NCBI GenBank assembly: GCA_937124505.1
Contig: CAKZKV010000253.1
Coordinates: 1 to 10,008, forward strand
From: an uncultured Alphaproteobacteria bacterium
GTDB taxonomy: Bacteria; Pseudomonadota; Alphaproteobacteria; Micavibrionales; Micavibrionaceae
Direction of reading: 5' to 3'
Length of the DNA: 10,008 bases
Every line of letters begins with the position of its first letter. Within the stretch, counting starts at the first letter, position 1. Shown here piece after piece: positions 1 through 6,545 of the stretch. The position numbers were made by a program, and so were the translations under genes. The notes under the pieces are model-generated. The model saw only the letters and a program-made list of their open reading frames with translations, did no database searches and had not been told where the DNA came from.

Positions 1-13
1 TCCTTTCATATAC

Positions 14-213
14 AGTTTTTAAAGAATGTCAGATTAAATCTCAACTAATACAGATTATCGAGGTTTGAGGTAGGTAAATTTATTCCAGTTATGAAAGGGA
101 TGTGATTACTAATTTTTTCCATTTTAAGAGTCATACAGAGCTTTGAGTGTATTAGTGCACCCCAAAGCCCAATATAATAAAACCAATTAATGGGACATTC
201 TGTTAAGAAAACT
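14..213. repeat. Imperfect inverted repeat pair at the left edge, about 160 bases apart
   Basis: The left arm (14-30) reads AGTTTTTAAAGAATGTC. The reverse complement of the right arm (194-213) reads AGTTTTCTTAACAGAATGTC. The outer AGTTTT and inner AGAATGTC blocks match exactly, and only the short centre differs (TAA against CTTAAC). Between them, at 140-168, is a second hairpin: GCTTTGAGTG, an 8-base loop, then CACCCCAAAGC. No ORF of note lies inside. This could be a small non-autonomous element, or a structured 3' region below the gene that ends at 254. In AT-rich DNA such repeats also arise by chance, so I hold this loosely. Confidence 0.3.
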
Positions 214-253
214 CTAACAACCTGTTATAAACACAATTTTATATGCTAATTAC

Positions 254-928
254 CTATGAATCTTCTGTCTTAGAAAGTATATTAGGAAATGCCACATAAC
301 GCTTACAAAATCTTAAATCAATTTCTTTATTATCATATACTTTATAGTTAGATATAACTTTTTTATATTCATCGTATAACTTGTCCATGGAGCACGCATA
401 AATTTCGTCTGCGTCTTGCTGTTTACCCTCCTTAAAATATTTTGCTGGAGACTTAAATTTATTGAGAGCTTTATCAATTTTTGTTTCAGCCTCTCCCGCA
501 TTGTTTATTTTTGCCCAAGTTAAAATTTTCCAATCTGATGTATTAGCATACCTAAAACTATTTAAAGTCCCTTCTCTCTCAATTACGTTTTTAGTAATAC
601 CCACCTTCAATAGTTTTTTTTCCAAACTCCCAGCAATATAAATATAACTTACTTCACTTGTGCGAGAACGAATTTCTTGTATTTGCCGCGTTTTACATTG
701 AATGCATTGGTTGTTTCTTGCTTTTATTCGATGCTCATGATTTTTCGTACACACCCCTTTTTTAAATAAAGCACCTCCTACAAAAAATAGACACTTAGCA
801 TCCTTAGCTTGTCTTGCAGCTTCTTTACCAGTGCTACACCCCCTCGCATCATAAATTTCATCTATAGAAATATTTTGTCTTTCTAAAAAAGCTCTCTCAG
901 ACTGTGTAAAATCCATTTTATTCATCAT
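254..928 (-). CDS. GIY-YIG / T5orf172-type nuclease-family protein with an N-terminal Cys/His cluster
   Basis: This 225-residue protein probably belongs to the T5orf172/MUG113 branch of the GIY-YIG superfamily, whose members are small nuclease-fold domains found in phage-related and stand-alone bacterial proteins. Its substrate is unknown. Counting from the ATG at 926-928, a CTKNH motif (C60, H64) and CIQC (C75, C78) form a likely zinc-binding cluster. A GIY-like strand, YIYIAG, follows at about 95, then KVGITK at 108-113, an Arg near 118, and AGEAE (about 144-148), the usual place of the conserved acidic residue. The reading frame stays open upstream to a TTG at 1006, but the added 26 residues do not look like the family, so I prefer ATG 928 (ATG 925 or 916 are also possible). 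No ribosome site is strong. The gene sits alone in AT-rich DNA unlike the rest of the window, which suggests transfer. The family call is fairly sure; nuclease activity is inferred. Confidence 0.72.
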   Translation of the reverse strand: MMNKMDFTQSERAFLERQNISIDEIYDARGCSTGKEAARQAKDAKCLFFVGGALFKKGVCTKNHEHRIKARNNQCIQCKTRQIQEIRSRTSEVSYIYIAGSLEKKLLKVGITKNVIEREGTLNSFRYANTSDWKILTWAKINNAGEAETKIDKALNKFKSPAKYFKEGKQQDADEIYACSMDKLYDEYKKVISNYKVYDNKEIDLRFCKRYVAFPNILSKTEDS

Positions 929-1235
929 TGTATAACTTATCCCATCTCTTATCTGATAACAAAAATAATTAATTCGCCAGAAACCTTCCAAACTTAGTAT
1001 ATACAAACATTCCTAAATATCTATCTGCCTCCTCCGCCGCCGCCGCGTACATTTCACCCAGAAAAGAATGCTTTTACTCGGACATTTTTAACAATAGTTT
1101 TACTTAACTACTAAATAGTTACAAATTTTTTGATACACTATTCATTCCCATTCAAAAATTTAACACAACTGTTAATTATTGATCAAAAATCTAATGCGCA
1201 TTTTAACGGTGCTTTTCCTAAACAAAAAGTAGGGG
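929..1235. other. AT-rich intergenic region with short palindromes, no gene
   Basis: I see no convincing coding sequence here. A short GCC-repeat tract (about 1034-1047) stands out as GC-rich inside AT-rich DNA. A perfect inverted repeat, TAACTA-CTAAA-TAGTTA, lies at 1105-1121, and a 10-base palindrome, AATGCGCATT, at 1193-1202. Either could be a binding site for a regulator of the minus-strand gene below, but no promoter can be fixed with confidence. On the minus strand a GGAGGAGG stretch at 1028-1035 lies just upstream of an in-register ATG at 1008-1010 that opens no long frame. Confidence 0.4.
1105..1121. repeat. Perfect inverted repeat, possible operator
   Basis: Two 6-base arms, TAACTA and TAGTTA, flank CTAAA. 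The site lies about 180 bases upstream of the preferred start of the minus-strand GIY-YIG-type gene. The sequence shows only the symmetry; any regulatory role is a guess. Confidence 0.25.
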
Positions 1236-1562
1236 TTATTTTTTCCTCCCCCCTCTCTGGAATTTGCATTTTGCGAAAATAATGCCCCATAAATCATTCT
1301 GCCAAACTGAGGATATGCGCAAAGAAAAACGCTGGAAGGTTGTTACTGCATTTGTTACTATTTCATGTATTAAAGGGTCATTTTCTAGAAAGTAAATTCT
1401 TGTAAGTGGCTGTTTTTCGGATGCGTTAGCGAAGTAAAAAGCAAAGAGGGGATTCCCCTCACCCGCTCCAAAATTTGAATGAAGACGCTCCCTAAAATGA
1501 TGTTTTGCCTTTACTGTTGTGAACAGCAGCGGCCCTGAAAATCTTTGCGAAGATTTTTTCAT
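1236..1562 (-). CDS. Doubtful 108-residue ORF across the tRNA-Gly remnant
   Basis: I do not recognise this protein. For it: the start has a good ribosome site (AAGAGGA about five bases before ATG 1562) and the frame runs 108 codons. Against it: residues around GAGEGNP are simply the reverse complement of a tRNA 3' end (1451-1470), a well-known source of spurious ORFs beside tRNA genes. The first codons are also one arm of an A/T-rich hairpin that looks like a terminator on the other strand. There is no signal peptide, membrane segment or domain motif that I can see; the C-terminus is basic (RGGRKK). It may be a chance frame across an integration junction, or a recent small gene created by it. 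Confidence 0.3.
   Translation of the reverse strand: MKKSSQRFSGPLLFTTVKAKHHFRERLHSNFGAGEGNPLFAFYFANASEKQPLTRIYFLENDPLIHEIVTNAVTTFQRFSLRISSVWQNDLWGIIFAKCKFQRGGRKK
1451..1470 (+). other. tRNA-Gly 3'-end remnant, attachment-site-like
   Basis: The bases GATTCCCCTCACCCGCTCCA read as the last 20 of a tRNA-Gly gene. GATT is the second half of the T-loop, CCCCT the 3' side of the T-stem, CACCCGC the 3' side of the acceptor stem, T the discriminator, then CCA. The matching 5' acceptor strand (GCGGGTG), D-arm and anticodon arm are absent from the roughly 75 bases upstream, so this is not a working tRNA. A fragment confined to the tRNA 3' end is what site-specific integration into a tRNA gene leaves at the far end of the inserted element. 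The AT-rich DNA lies to the left and a terminator-like hairpin to the right, as expected if the original tRNA downstream flank is on the right. Confidence 0.45.
1538..1559 (+). terminator. Possible intrinsic terminator downstream of the tRNA-Gly remnant
   Basis: An 8-base perfect stem, AAAATCTT / AAGATTTT, closes on a TGCG loop, and the 3' arm runs into six T in total. The stem is A/T-rich, so it is weak. Its position about 70 bases after the tRNA 3' remnant suits the old terminator of that tRNA gene. On the minus strand the same bases form the first codons of the doubtful ORF. Confidence 0.35.
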
Positions 1563-1642
1563 TTTTCCTCTTGATTTAAAATTAGAACCGATTTAGTACT
1601 CTTTGAATATAAGGCTAAAATTGTTCTATTTCAGGTGTGTGA

Positions 1643-2518
1643 ATGAACGAAGAATATGTGATTGAACAAACAGTGTCGGTTTATAAGACTTTGGAGCAGC
1701 AAACTGACTTTTCTCCTTTAAATCCGGTGATGACAGACACTTTAACGCCCTTTGTGCGGATGGTTCTGGACGCGGACCGGGCCGGGCTGGACGGAGATAT
1801 GATTCTTTCTGATCCCCGGATTGTTCACATTCGGCCAGACATGATTTCGCTGCTGAACAGGGCTGAAAGAGACATGGAAATATACTGGTCAGGGGTTTTC
1901 ACGTCATCCGCACTGCCGCCCGACCTGACACAATTCTGGTATTTTGAAAACTACCGGGAGCTTGTCGATCTTGAAACGGATGCGTTTCAGAATGTGCCGT
2001 CTCAGAGCCATGCACCGGAGCGTGTTGCTTTTATTGGCAGTGGCCCCCTGCCTTTAAGTGGGTTGTTGATTCATGAGGGAACCGGGGCTGCGATCACGTG
2101 TATTGATCAGGATGAATATTGCCATGGTGCCGGTTCGGCGTTTCTGCGAGCCGCAGGTATGAAAGCCGTCAGTACCTCCTGTCTGGAGGCTGGGGAGCGC
2201 TATGATTATGCCGGGCATGACCTGGTGTTTGTGGCAAGCATGGCTGCAGGAAAAGAGGCGATCGTTGACCGCATATTAGAGACGGCCCCGCCGCATGTTT
2301 TGATTGGTGTGCGCTCTGTGCAGGGTGTGAAAAGGTTGCTCTATGAGCCGGTTGACACAGATGTTTTTGAAAGAAAGGGTTTGGTTTCCGTTGCTTTTGC
2401 TGCAGCAAACGACAGGACGATCAACTGTACGCATTTCTTTTGCAGGCCATTGGCGGAAATGGAAAATGATCTGATTTGTTCTGAACTTCATCAAGAACTG
2501 GAATGTGCTTTCCTCTAA
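1643..2518 (+). CDS. Nicotianamine synthase-like aminobutanoyltransferase (metallophore synthase family)
   Basis: This 291-residue protein resembles the nicotianamine synthase family: plant NAS, archaeal thermonicotianamine synthase, and bacterial CntL enzymes of staphylopine and pseudopaline synthesis. These move the aminobutanoyl group of S-adenosylmethionine onto an amino acid acceptor to build a metal chelator in the cytoplasm. Visible matches are an FENYRELVDLE motif at 101-111, like the plant NNYLKLxKLE (E111 is the likely catalytic Glu); a Rossmann SAM-binding loop, VAFIGSGPLPLSGLL, at 128-142; acidic D155/D157 after the next strand; DLVFVAS at 193-199; VRSVQGVKRLLYEPVD at 223-238; and a C-terminal VSVAFAAANDRTIN strand pair. 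Length fits the family. ATG 1643 follows an AGGTG ribosome site. The acceptor substrate cannot be read from sequence. The usual partner, an opine dehydrogenase (CntM), and transporters are not in the window; to the left is island DNA, and the only near neighbour is the convergent acyltransferase. The family call is good, the product unknown. Confidence 0.8.
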   Translation: MNEEYVIEQTVSVYKTLEQQTDFSPLNPVMTDTLTPFVRMVLDADRAGLDGDMILSDPRIVHIRPDMISLLNRAERDMEIYWSGVFTSSALPPDLTQFWYFENYRELVDLETDAFQNVPSQSHAPERVAFIGSGPLPLSGLLIHEGTGAAITCIDQDEYCHGAGSAFLRAAGMKAVSTSCLEAGERYDYAGHDLVFVASMAAGKEAIVDRILETAPPHVLIGVRSVQGVKRLLYEPVDTDVFERKGLVSVAFAAANDRTINCTHFFCRPLAEMENDLICSELHQELECAFL

Positions 2519-3588
2519 CTGATGTACCGGAACGGCCTGACTTGCCGCAGCATAAAAATTGTTGCAAATGACAGCAGGAACAGGAGCGCTAATGCCACCA
2601 GCATGTATATCGTCGGGTTATTGATAAAGGGATACATGGCTTTCCGCATAAAATGCAGAAAGATCGGGTGGATCAGGTAAATGCCGAAACTGCAGGAGGC
2701 GATCATGGCGATCAGTTTGTTTTCTTTCAGAACATGCTGCGATTTGGCGAATATCAGGAAAATGCAGGAGGTAATCAGAAAGACAGACAGGCTCTCATTC
2801 GCCAAAGCCAGGTTGTCTTTTATGATATTGTATTGTAACGCGAGGTAATAGTTTTCAAAAATGCCCAGTATCATCAAAGCGGCAAGGCAAAGAAGCAGGC
2901 TTGTTCTGGAGAGGCGAATGCGGTCTTTATATTCTTTCAGATAATACCCCATCACGAAATAGGCAATATACATGGGAAATTCGCGAAACCATTGAAAATC
3001 CCTGCTAATGTCGGGGACATATTCAGCGGTCATGGAGGCCTGTTGCATCAGGAAAAACAGACAAAAAATCAGGAAGAGAATAAAAATGTCCTGTCCGTCA
3101 GGGCGTTTGCCGATGACAAAAAGGTTCAGGAACGGCGCAAACAGCATCAGGCAGGCAAACATGGAGAGATACCAGAGATGGTAATAGGCCTTTCCTTCCA
3201 GAACGATGCCCACAAGATAGGAGAAAAGGCCGTAATCCAGAACCTCCGGGTGGGTTAGAATGGTGAAGATCGCAAACAGGGCTGACCAGACGATAATCGC
3301 CGGAAGAAGTCGGAGGCCCCGTTTTTTGTAGAAATCAATTGTATTTGTTTCACGTCCAAGCAGGAGCGCGCCGGAGATCATGACGAACATCGGAACGCAA
3401 AACCGGGAAACGGCATTGATGACATTTGCAATCCACCAATCAAAATCAGGAATATTTCCGTAGTCATAATAAACGGGAGCGCTGACGTGAATGGCTAAAA
3501 CTGCCAGTATGGCCATGACTCTCAAGTAATTCAACCAGTGTTGTTCCTGCACGCAAGGGTATTTATAATAATTGCGATTGTATGGCAA
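2515..3588 (-). CDS. Acyltransferase-3 family integral membrane protein
   Basis: This is a multi-spanning inner-membrane acyltransferase (family 3; OatA, NodX and WecH type). Such enzymes move acetyl or other acyl groups onto sugars of surface polysaccharides, lipids or peptidoglycan. The N-terminal helix contains AIHVS with the conserved His (H34). Next come SRFCVPMFVMISGALLL (61-77), the basic KKRGLRLLP (88-96), HLWYL (137-141) and FGIYLIHP (301-308), all typical of the family, among about ten hydrophobic segments. At up to 357 residues it is a stand-alone membrane domain with no C-terminal SGNH domain. The WecH-like look (HLWYLSMFA) is suggestive only. The start is unsure: the longest frame uses TTG 3588, while GTG 3552 gives an N-terminus closer to the family; neither has a clear ribosome site. 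Its stop (TAG) overlaps that of the convergent neighbour by two bases. The acyl acceptor is unknown. Confidence 0.85.
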   Translation of the reverse strand: MPYNRNYYKYPCVQEQHWLNYLRVMAILAVLAIHVSAPVYYDYGNIPDFDWWIANVINAVSRFCVPMFVMISGALLLGRETNTIDFYKKRGLRLLPAIIVWSALFAIFTILTHPEVLDYGLFSYLVGIVLEGKAYYHLWYLSMFACLMLFAPFLNLFVIGKRPDGQDIFILFLIFCLFFLMQQASMTAEYVPDISRDFQWFREFPMYIAYFVMGYYLKEYKDRIRLSRTSLLLCLAALMILGIFENYYLALQYNIIKDNLALANESLSVFLITSCIFLIFAKSQHVLKENKLIAMIASCSFGIYLIHPIFLHFMRKAMYPFINNPTIYMLVALALLFLLSFATIFMLRQVRPFRYIS

Positions 3589-3647
3589 ATTGAAATTTTT
3601 TTACTTGATCAGGGGGGCTGTTCGTCCTGATTTCAAGTTACGCACAT

Positions 3648-3711
3648 AAAAGCCAAAAAATAGCAAAAAAGGCCAAATATTGATTGACTCCTCGGCAAAT
3701 CTTTATTAAAT
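3648..3711 (+). promoter_or_regulatory. Predicted tuf promoter with phased A-tracts upstream
   Basis: A -35 box TTGACT (3684-3689) is followed after 16 bases by a weaker -10, TTAAAT (3706-3711). Just upstream, runs of A at 3648-3651, 3655-3660, 3665-3670 and 3675-3677 repeat every 8-10 bases, as in UP elements or bent DNA that raise transcription of highly expressed genes. The start site would fall near 3718, giving a leader of about 125 bases. The boxes are seen; promoter strength is inferred. Confidence 0.55.
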
Positions 3712-3737
3712 CAACACCACTTGCGTCTTTATGCGAA

Positions 3738-3801
3738 GGCATGAGTGCATACTGCTATTCACGAAAAAAGCTATGCAAGTCATGCCCTGATGTTTTGGCA
3801 T
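3738..3801 (+). promoter_or_regulatory. tuf leader with two mutually exclusive hairpins
   Basis: GGCATGA-G-TGCAT (3738-3750) can pair with ATGCA-AG-TCATGCC (3773-3786): 7 plus 5 base pairs around a small internal loop, with a 22-base terminal loop. The ATGCC part (3782-3786) can pair instead with GGCAT (3797-3801) across a 10-base loop. The two pairings exclude each other. No U-run follows, so it is not a standard attenuator. The tuf ribosome site AAGGA (3830-3834, ten bases before ATG) lies beyond both structures. It may be an RNA stability or protein-binding element, or simply leader structure. Confidence 0.35.
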
Positions 3802-3844
3802 AGGGGCCAGGAACCTAAATACTAACGAAAAGGACGAACTAAAA

Positions 3845-5035
3845 ATGGCAAAGGAAAAGTTTACACGTAACAAGCCACACGTCAACATCGGCACCATTGG
3901 CCACGTTGACCATGGTAAAACAACGTTGACGGCAGCGATTACAATCAATCAGGCGAAAAAATTCGGTGGGGAAGCAAAAGCTTATGACCAAATTGACGCA
4001 GCGCCGGAAGAAAAAGCCCGCGGGATCACAATTTCCACAGCACACGTTGAATATGAAACAGACGCACGTCACTACGCACACGTTGACTGCCCGGGACACG
4101 CAGACTACGTGAAAAACATGATCACAGGTGCGGCCCAGATGGACGGCGCGATCCTCGTTGTGAACGCAGCTGATGGCCCGATGCCACAAACACGCGAGCA
4201 CATCCTGCTGGCGCGTCAGGTTGGCGTTCCTGCTCTGGTGGTTTTCCTGAACAAAGTTGATCAGGTTGACGATCCTGAGCTTCTGGAACTGGTTGAAATG
4301 GAAATCCGTGAACTTCTGACCGAATATGAATTCCCTGGCGACGATATTCCGATTGTTGCCGGTTCTGCTCTGGCCGCTGTGGAAGACCGCGATCCTGAAA
4401 TCGGTGCGAACAAAATCGACGAGCTGATGAAAGCTGTTGACGAGTACATTCCGACTCCGGACCGTCCGAAAGACAAGCCGTTCCTGATGCCGGTTGAAGA
4501 CGTGTTCTCAATCTCCGGTCGTGGGACTGTTTGTACAGGTCGTATTGAGCAAGGTATCATCAAAGTCGGCGAAGAAATTGAAATCGTCGGTATTCGTGAT
4601 ACACAAAAAACAACCGTTACAGGCGTTGAAATGTTCCGTAAACTTCTGGATCAGGGTGAAGCTGGTGATAACGTTGGTGTTCTGCTGCGTGGTACGAAGC
4701 GTGAAGACGTTGAGCGCGGTCAGGTTCTGTGTAAGCCGGGGTCTATCACACCTCACACAGAGTTCGAAGCTGAGGCCTACATCCTGTCTAAAGACGAAGG
4801 TGGCCGTCACACACCATTCTTCACAAACTACCGTCCACAGTTCTACTTCCGTACAACTGACGTGACAGGAAACGTGAAGCTGCCGGAAGGTACAGAAATG
4901 GTGATGCCAGGCGATAACGTGAAAATGAATGTTGAACTGATCGCTCCGATCGCTATGGACGAAGGTCTTCGTTTCGCGATCCGTGAAGGTGGCCGTACAG
5001 TTGGCGCCGGTGTTGTTTCAAAAATCAACAAATAA
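3845..5035 (+). CDS. tuf: Elongation factor Tu (EF-Tu)
   Basis: EF-Tu is the GTPase that brings aminoacyl-tRNA to the ribosomal A site in the cytoplasm. All GTPase motifs are present: P-loop GHVDHGKT (19-26), switch I RGITI (59-63), DCPGH (81-85) with the catalytic His85, NKVD (136-139) and SAL (174-176). Domain II (about 210-300) and domain III with its [11 protein letters not shown] end complete a normal 396-residue length. ATG 3845 follows AAGGA with ten-base spacing. In domain II the usual VTGRVERG reads CTGRIEQG (230-237), small changes at a conserved site. The gene has its own promoter and terminator and stands alone, not in the str operon (rpsL-rpsG-fusA-tuf) nor beside tRNA/secE/nusG, so it may be a separate or second copy. 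Thr codons lean strongly to ACA, as in a highly expressed gene of this host. Confidence 0.98.
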   Translation: MAKEKFTRNKPHVNIGTIGHVDHGKTTLTAAITINQAKKFGGEAKAYDQIDAAPEEKARGITISTAHVEYETDARHYAHVDCPGHADYVKNMITGAAQMDGAILVVNAADGPMPQTREHILLARQVGVPALVVFLNKVDQVDDPELLELVEMEIRELLTEYEFPGDDIPIVAGSALAAVEDRDPEIGANKIDELMKAVDEYIPTPDRPKDKPFLMPVEDVFSISGRGTVCTGRIEQGIIKVGEEIEIVGIRDTQKTTVTGVEMFRKLLDQGEAGDNVGVLLRGTKREDVERGQVLCKPGSITPHTEFEAEAYILSKDEGGRHTPFFTNYRPQFYFRTTDVTGNVKLPEGTEMVMPGDNVKMNVELIAPIAMDEGLRFAIREGGRTVGAGVVSKINK

Positions 5036-5061
5036 TTTTCATCAGACACAAAACTGATTTG

Positions 5062-5091
5062 AAAGCCCGCAGTCAAATGCGGGCTTTTTTT
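5062..5091 (+). terminator. Rho-independent terminator of tuf
   Basis: A perfect 10-base stem, AAAGCCCGCA (5062-5071) with TGCGGGCTTT (5078-5087), closes a GTCAAA loop and runs into a tract of seven T ending at 5091. It begins 26 bases after the tuf stop. It separates tuf from the channel gene that starts at 5123, which then needs its own promoter or some read-through. Confidence 0.93.
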
Positions 5092-5122
5092 ATGGCCGTC
5101 ACTCATATATAAGATTAAGAGC

Positions 5123-6532
5123 ATGACAGATATTACTTCCTCAGATAAAGACCAGATTGATTTGTCGATTGATAATACGATTGACGAACCTGCTCCCAAA
5201 GGGACCAGTCTGGACGGGCCAAAAGTCGAAGATATCATTGATGCGGTAAAAGACCCGGAAACGATTGATATTGTGACACAATATATCAAGGATTTTGCGG
5301 CACAGGTCTTTACGTTTAATATCCTGACGGAAATTGCGATTGTTGTGGGCGCTCTGGTCGCGGGCTGGCTGCTGCGCAAGGTGTTGCGCCCTAAAATTGA
5401 GCAATTGATATCCAGACTTTCCGTTCCCTATGCCATGAAGCATATTTTGCGGAATGTCAGCAAGCTGACGATGCACATTGCCGCTCTGATCCTGATTCTG
5501 GTGGCAACATTTATTGTCCTCTCTATCATGCCGGACTGGGGAGCGAAGGTTCTGACGGCTTCCTCAAAACTCCTCAGCGCGTGGATTTTTATCCGGCTGA
5601 TTGCGCAGATTATATTTAACGGATTTTTACGCAACATCATCGCCAGTATTGCCTGGACCGTCGCGGCCCTCAGTATTATCGGCGGCCTTGATGTCGCCCT
5701 GACAACGCTGGACAGTATCGGGATCAGTATCGGGGAGACGCGCATTACCATGCTGGCCGTTGTCAAGGCCGGGATTATCCTGACCTTGCTGCTGGCGCTC
5801 GCCCAGTTTATCAGCAAGGTCAGCGAACAGCGTCTGCGCGCCTCGACGAACCTGACCCCGTCTGCACAGGTTTTGATCGGCAAGATCATCCGCATCCTGA
5901 TGATCAGTTTTGCCTTGCTGTTCGGAATTACACTGGCGGGGATTGACCTGTCCACTTTCGCTATCTTCGGTGGTGCGCTGGGTCTGGGGATTGGGTTTGG
6001 TTTGCAGAAAGTGATTTCCAACCTGTTTTCCGGGATTTTGCTGCTGGCCGACCGTTCCATCAAGCCGGGGGACATCATAGAGATGCCGGACGGCGTCTTC
6101 GGCTGGATCGGGCAGCTCAATGCCCGCTACGTCTCGATTGTCACCCGTGATAACAAGGAATATTTGGTCCCGAATGAGGATTTTATTACCCAGCCAGTGA
6201 TCAACTGGTCCTATACGAACCGCCTGATCCGGATTGAGACAAAATTCGGCGTTCATTACAACTCAGACCCGCATCAGGTCAAGCAACTGGCCGAAGATAC
6301 GCTCAAGGGCATTGACCGTGTGGAGGAAGACCCCGCACCGGTTTGCCATTTGGTCGAATTCGGGGACAGTTCGCTGAACTTTGTCCTGCGCTACTGGATT
6401 GATGATGCGGAAAAGGGCGTGACCAATACCAAGGGCGCGGTCATGCTGGCCTTATGGGATGCGTTCAAGGAACATAACATTCAAATCCCGTATCCTCACC
6501 GCGAAGTGTTTCTGCATGAGAAGAAAAAATAG
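5123..6532 (+). CDS. MscS-family mechanosensitive ion channel
   Basis: This 469-residue inner-membrane channel of the MscS family opens under membrane tension to release solutes during osmotic downshock. A soluble, acidic N-terminus (1-60) has no signal peptide. Hydrophobic segments follow at about 68-87, 115-136, 149-167, 172-190, 208-231 and 252-272. The pore helix is at 277-309, with the Gly/Ala-rich FGGALGLGIGFGLQKVISN typical of MscS TM3, leading into LLADRSIKPGDIIEM and a beta domain (GWIGQLNARYVSIVTRDN, then LVPNEDF). The C-terminal alpha/beta domain ends in IPYPHREVFL, as in many family members. It is larger than minimal MscS (286 residues in E. coli) because of extra N-terminal helices. 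ATG 5123 has only a weak ribosome site (AAGAG). The tuf terminator lies just upstream; the next gene converges 13 bases downstream. Family sure, subtype not. Confidence 0.92.
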   Translation: MTDITSSDKDQIDLSIDNTIDEPAPKGTSLDGPKVEDIIDAVKDPETIDIVTQYIKDFAAQVFTFNILTEIAIVVGALVAGWLLRKVLRPKIEQLISRLSVPYAMKHILRNVSKLTMHIAALILILVATFIVLSIMPDWGAKVLTASSKLLSAWIFIRLIAQIIFNGFLRNIIASIAWTVAALSIIGGLDVALTTLDSIGISIGETRITMLAVVKAGIILTLLLALAQFISKVSEQRLRASTNLTPSAQVLIGKIIRILMISFALLFGITLAGIDLSTFAIFGGALGLGIGFGLQKVISNLFSGILLLADRSIKPGDIIEMPDGVFGWIGQLNARYVSIVTRDNKEYLVPNEDFITQPVINWSYTNRLIRIETKFGVHYNSDPHQVKQLAEDTLKGIDRVEEDPAPVCHLVEFGDSSLNFVLRYWIDDAEKGVTNTKGAVMLALWDAFKEHNIQIPYPHREVFLHEKKK

Positions 6533-6545
6533 GCCGGACTGATTT

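Noticed and set aside
140..168. Hairpin as the terminator of the GIY-YIG-type gene
   Set aside because: It lies about 85 bases beyond the stop, has uneven pairing and no T-run on the minus strand.
929..1006. N-terminal extension of the GIY-YIG-type protein to TTG 1006
   Set aside because: The added residues look unlike the family, and ATG codons at 928, 925 and 916 fit the domain start better.
1031..1047. GCC-repeat tract as a microsatellite or CRISPR-like repeat
   Set aside because: It has only about four units, with no spacer structure and no second copy.
1193..1202. Palindrome AATGCGCATT as an operator or recombination site
   Set aside because: A single 10-base palindrome with no nearby promoter or second copy gives no support for a function.
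1380..1470. A complete tRNA gene ending at 1470
   Set aside because: Only the 3' end is present. No GCGGGTG 5' acceptor strand, D-arm or anticodon arm is found upstream.
5428..6256. Long antisense ORFs (230 and 209 codons) opposite the MscS-family gene
   Set aside because: They are mirror frames of a clearly coding gene, have no domain character, and have compositions typical of shadow translation.
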